Source: an uncultured Lachnospiraceae bacterium | GTDB lineage: Bacteria; Bacillota; Clostridia; Lachnospirales; Lachnospiraceae | NCBI GenBank assembly: GCA_902463835.1 | Contig: CABQGZ010000095.1 | Location: forward strand, 1-9,526 | Reading direction: 5' to 3' | DNA length: 9,526 nucleotides | Shown here: positions 7,257 to 9,526 of the stretch, one piece after another | Layout of the letters: each line of letters starts with the position of its first letter | How positions within the stretch are numbered: position 1 is the stretch's first letter | Notes under the pieces: generated by a model | The model's input: only the letters and a program-made list of their open reading frames with translations | Databases searched by the model: none | Told to the model about the DNA's origin: nothing | Position numbers and translations under genes: made by a program

Positions 7257-7376
7257 TCACTTCATTGGATTCTTCTTCGCCTTGGGCTTTGGCAGCGACG
7301 GGATTGTGGCCTTGATCAGACCTGCCAGGTAGTCCCGGTCGTCCACATCACTGATATAGAAATAGTCGGAGTATTT
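7257..7376 (-). pseudogene. C-terminal fragment of an unrecognised protein
   Basis: A minus-strand open stretch of 39 residues (starting KYSDYFYISDVDDRDYLAGL and ending in the basic tail PKPKAKKNPMK before TGA) has a natural-looking protein end with good codon use, but a stop codon lies directly upstream at 7377-7379 and there is no start codon. It is probably the 3' remnant of a larger gene whose rest was lost at about 7377, just where the composition changes. I do not recognise the family. It ends 20 bp before the possible start of the HEAT-like pseudogene, so the two may once have been an operon. Confidence 0.4.
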
Positions 7377-7383
7377 TTATAAT

Positions 7384-7468
7384 ACGCAAAATTCTGTTTC
7401 AAGGCCAATTTTTCCCGTTTCACCCACTTTCTTCTTTCACCGCCATTATGAGCAGTGTAATTTTGCGT
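7384..7468. repeat. 10-bp perfect inverted repeat around the efflux promoter
   Basis: ACGCAAAATT at 7384-7393 is perfectly complementary to AATTTTGCGT at 7459-7468; the arm centres are 75 bp apart. The right arm overlaps the -7 element of the efflux operon. No matching target-site duplication is obvious. It may be a pair of operator half-regions for a repressor acting by looping, the ends of an 85-bp miniature element, or chance. Confidence 0.5.
7458..7465 (+). promoter_or_regulatory. -7 element for the efflux operon
   Basis: TAATTTTG matches TAnnTTTG and lies about 15-20 nt before the possible start codons at 7480 and 7486. No good -33 TTG is visible at the usual distance (the region is pyrimidine-rich). 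It is covered by the right arm of an inverted repeat. Confidence 0.45.
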
Positions 7469-7479
7469 TAAAATCGTGT

Positions 7480-8591
7480 ATGGATATGAAAAATGTCATT
7501 TGGATACTTGCATTGTCATTTGTAATGGCCGGATGCAAAGGGAAAGGGAGTCAGGAGGAATCCGGTGCAGCTTTCAAGACTCTGATTGTCTCCAGGTCAA
7601 ACATTCAATTAAGTCAGGATTATCCGGCATCAATCGAAGGCCGTCAGAGCATTAGGATTATCCCTCGCATAGAGGGGTAACTTCAGAATGTTCACATCAA
7701 GGAAGGACAGCATGTAAAGCGTGGGCAGACATTGTTCACCATTGACCAGACACCTTATAGGGCTGAGGTAACGGCTGCCGAGGTAAATGTGGCTGTTGCA
7801 GAAGCGAATGTAGCGGAAGCACAGTTGAACTATGACAGCCGCCAAAGGCTTCACAATAAGGACATCGTTTCAGATTATGATTTACAGTCAGCCTCCGCAC
7901 GGCTGAAAATGGCACAAGCCGGGCTGCTGCAAAGCAAAGCCCAACTGGAAACAGCCTGGAACAATTTGTCTTATACCGTCCTGAAAAGCCCGTCGGACGG
8001 CATTGTGGGCACTTTGCCTTACCGTGTCGGAGATTATGTCAGTCCCTCTATGCAGGGAGAATTGACACGCATAGCCGACAACTCGGAAATATATGTTTAT
8101 TTTTCCCTTACAGAGCGTGATGTGATGAACAGGATGCAGGAGCAAGGCTCATTTGACAAGGTAGTAACAGATTTCCCGCCTGTTTCCTCCAACTCTCCAA
8201 CGGTGAGATATATCCGCTAAAAGGAAAGGTAGAGAGTATAAGTGGCATTGTGGAGGGCAATACCGGTGCATTGTCGGCGCATGCCGTATTTACCAATCCC
8301 GATGGAGTGTTGCTCAGCGGCAGCACGGGAAGGCTTATCGTAGCGGAAGAGCATGAGCGGTCAATCGTTATTCCCCAAACAGCCACATATGAGATTCTCA
8401 ATAAAATCTATGTCTATAAAGTGGTGCATGGACTCGCTCAATCTGCAATCATTGAAGTGGCTCCTGCATCTGACGGACTTAACTATGTCGTGACAAGAGG
8501 TTTAAGCGAAGGGGATGTTATCGTTGCCGAAGGTGCCGGCTATGTAAGGGAAGGAATGGAAATAGATATCAACAAACAGGCTGAACAATGA
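7480..8591 (+). pseudogene. RND efflux periplasmic adaptor lipoprotein (AcrA/MFP family), inactivated
   Basis: The gene encodes a membrane-fusion protein that would link an RND pump to a TolC-type channel. It starts with a lipoprotein signal (MKNVIWILALSFVMAGC from the ATG at 7486; lipobox MAGC). The lipoyl half-motif (RIIPRIEG, then LQNVHIKEGQ and VKRGQTLFTID), a helical hairpin (ANVAEAQLNYDSRQRLHNKD, later ARLKMAQAGL), the second lipoyl half (SPSDGIVG) and the beta-barrel follow in order. Two lesions break it: a TAA at 7678-7680, where relatives usually have a Tyr codon (one substitution), and a 1-base deletion near 8187 in a TTTCCTCC run that moves the rest into another frame. The C-terminal part (LQLSNGEIYPLKGKVESISG, later RLIVAEEHERSIVIPQTATY) is open to the TGA at 8591. 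That TGA overlaps the permease ATG. As read, no functional adaptor can be made. Confidence 0.88.
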
Positions 8592-9526
8592 AAATCAAGA
8601 CATTTATAGACCGTCCGCTTCTGTCAATAGTCATCAATGTGATGATTGTTTCCTTGGGTGTCATAGCTCTTGGCAGATTGCCAATCGAGAAATATCCTGA
8701 CATTGCACCGCCGACAGTCTATTTGTGGGCAAGTTATCCCGGAGCAAGTGCCGAAGCTGTAAATAAGAGTGTGCTGGCACCATTGGAACAGGCTATCAAC
8801 GGTGTGGACAACATGACCTATATGACATCCTCTGCAAGCAACGGCTCAGCGTCAATCAGCATTTATTTCAAACAAGGTACAAAACCGGATATGGCAGCTG
8901 TAAATGTGCAGAACCGTGTAGTACAGGCACAGGCCATGCTTCCTGCCGAAGTTCTGCAATTCGGTGTAAGTGTGGAGAAGCGGCAGCCAGGGCAGTTGCG
9001 TATTCTTGCGCTGGAAAGTCCGGACGGCACCTATGACGAGAACTTTCTCTGCAACTATTTCTACAATTATCTCCGTCCCGCAATCCTGCGTATTCAGGGG
9101 GTCGGGAAAGTGGAAGTCTGGGGTGGACAATACGCTTTGCGAATATGGCTCAAACCGGATGCAATGGCTCGTTATGGCATTGTGCCGAGTGACATTTCCG
9201 CTTTGCTGGCAGACCAGAATATCGAAGCGAGTATCGGCTCTCTTGGAGAAAACACCAACGGGGTTTTCCAATATGCATTGCGCTACACGGGCCGTAAGCA
9301 GGATGTAACCGAGTTTGAAAATCTGGTATTGGTATCGAAGAGTACGGGCGAGGAGCTTCGTTTGAAAGACATTGCCGATTTGGAACTGGGGCAATCTGAT
9401 TATTCATATAGTAACCGCATCAACGGGCATCCCGGAGTAATGGGCAGTATCAGTCAGGTGTCAGGCTCAAATGCCACCCGTATCAATCTGGATATTGACA
9501 AACTGATTGCCGAAACGGAGAAGAAT
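8588..9526 (+). CDS. RND (HAE1/AcrB-type) efflux permease, 5' part
   Basis: The frame is open from the ATG at 8588 to the end of the window (313 codons, no stop), about 30% of a normal permease of roughly 1,040 residues. It begins MKIKTFIDRPLLSIVINVMI, the standard cytoplasmic tip and first membrane helix, then LPIEKYPDIAPPTVYLWASY (porter entry), INGVDNMTYMTSSASNGSAS, VNVQNRVVQAQAMLP and RIQGVGKVEVWGG, all hallmarks of the PN1/PN2 porter domain of proton-driven drug exporters. No lesion is visible in this portion. The ATGA overlap with the adaptor means its translation is normally coupled to adaptor translation, which the upstream stop and frameshift would disturb. An outer-membrane channel gene is expected downstream of the window. 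Substrates cannot be predicted. Confidence 0.93.
   Translation, partial: MKIKTFIDRPLLSIVINVMIVSLGVIALGRLPIEKYPDIAPPTVYLWASYPGASAEAVNKSVLAPLEQAINGVDNMTYMTSSASNGSASISIYFKQGTKPDMAAVNVQNRVVQAQAMLPAEVLQFGVSVEKRQPGQLRILALESPDGTYDENFLCNYFYNYLRPAILRIQGVGKVEVWGGQYALRIWLKPDAMARYGIVPSDISALLADQNIEASIGSLGENTNGVFQYALRYTGRKQDVTEFENLVLVSKSTGEELRLKDIADLELGQSDYSYSNRINGHPGVMGSISQVSGSNATRINLDIDKLIAETEKN

Noticed and set aside
8852..9394. A 180-codon minus-strand open frame
   Set aside because: Antisense to the well-conserved RND permease porter domain.
1..9526. tRNA, rRNA, CRISPR array, phage or transposase genes
   Set aside because: None seen: no cloverleaf-like stretch, no spaced direct repeats of CRISPR type and no transposase or integrase motifs in any frame examined.

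Overview
The window looks like chromosome from a member of the Bacteroidota, most likely Bacteroidales. Several putative promoters carry the phylum's TAnnTTTG -7 element, Shine-Dalgarno sites are mostly absent, and the gene content fits: a GLPGLI-family protein, an outer-membrane protein with a carboxypeptidase-regulatory domain, a two-component pair resembling RprX/RprY, and a lipoprotein adaptor/RND efflux operon. No rRNA, tRNA, CRISPR array or complete insertion sequence was seen.

Layout. (1) Positions 1-538 hold the 3' end of an AlbA_2/RecG-like ATP-binding regulator. It appears to have an internal deletion and a frame disturbance, followed by a TxPK tetrapeptide repeat and an intact C-terminal winged helix. 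(2) Positions 641-3965, minus strand, form a tight two-gene operon: a GLPGLI-family periplasmic protein, then a large TonB-receptor-like outer-membrane protein whose start lies 1 nt after the previous stop. (3) Positions 3966-4096 are a divergent control region with one TAnnTTTG element facing each way and four GTTAA-type repeats spaced 10-11 bp between them. (4) Positions 4097-6138, plus strand, encode a membrane histidine kinase and an OmpR-family response regulator with an ATGA overlap. (5) Positions 6139-6436 are a GC-rich intergenic stretch full of short inverted repeats, ending in the promoter of an XRE/zinc-ribbon regulator (6437-6880). (6) Positions 6891-7376, minus strand, carry two decayed gene ends: a HEAT-like protein and an unrecognised C-terminal fragment. 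(7) From about 7384 onward, composition becomes more AT-rich. An inverted repeat overlaps a promoter, then comes an RND efflux adaptor gene broken by a stop codon and a frameshift, then an open RND permease gene that runs off the window.

How the parts may work together. The best-supported unit is regions 2-4. The kinase/regulator pair probably senses envelope conditions and may control both itself and the divergent GLPGLI/outer-membrane pair through the GTTAA array. That link is inferred from repeat spacing and position. The efflux operon looks like a separate, possibly acquired unit; as read here its adaptor cannot be made, so the pump would be non-functional unless the lesions are sequencing errors or an adaptor is supplied elsewhere. 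I found no clearly new multi-gene system; the divergent array and the damaged efflux operon deserve attention first.
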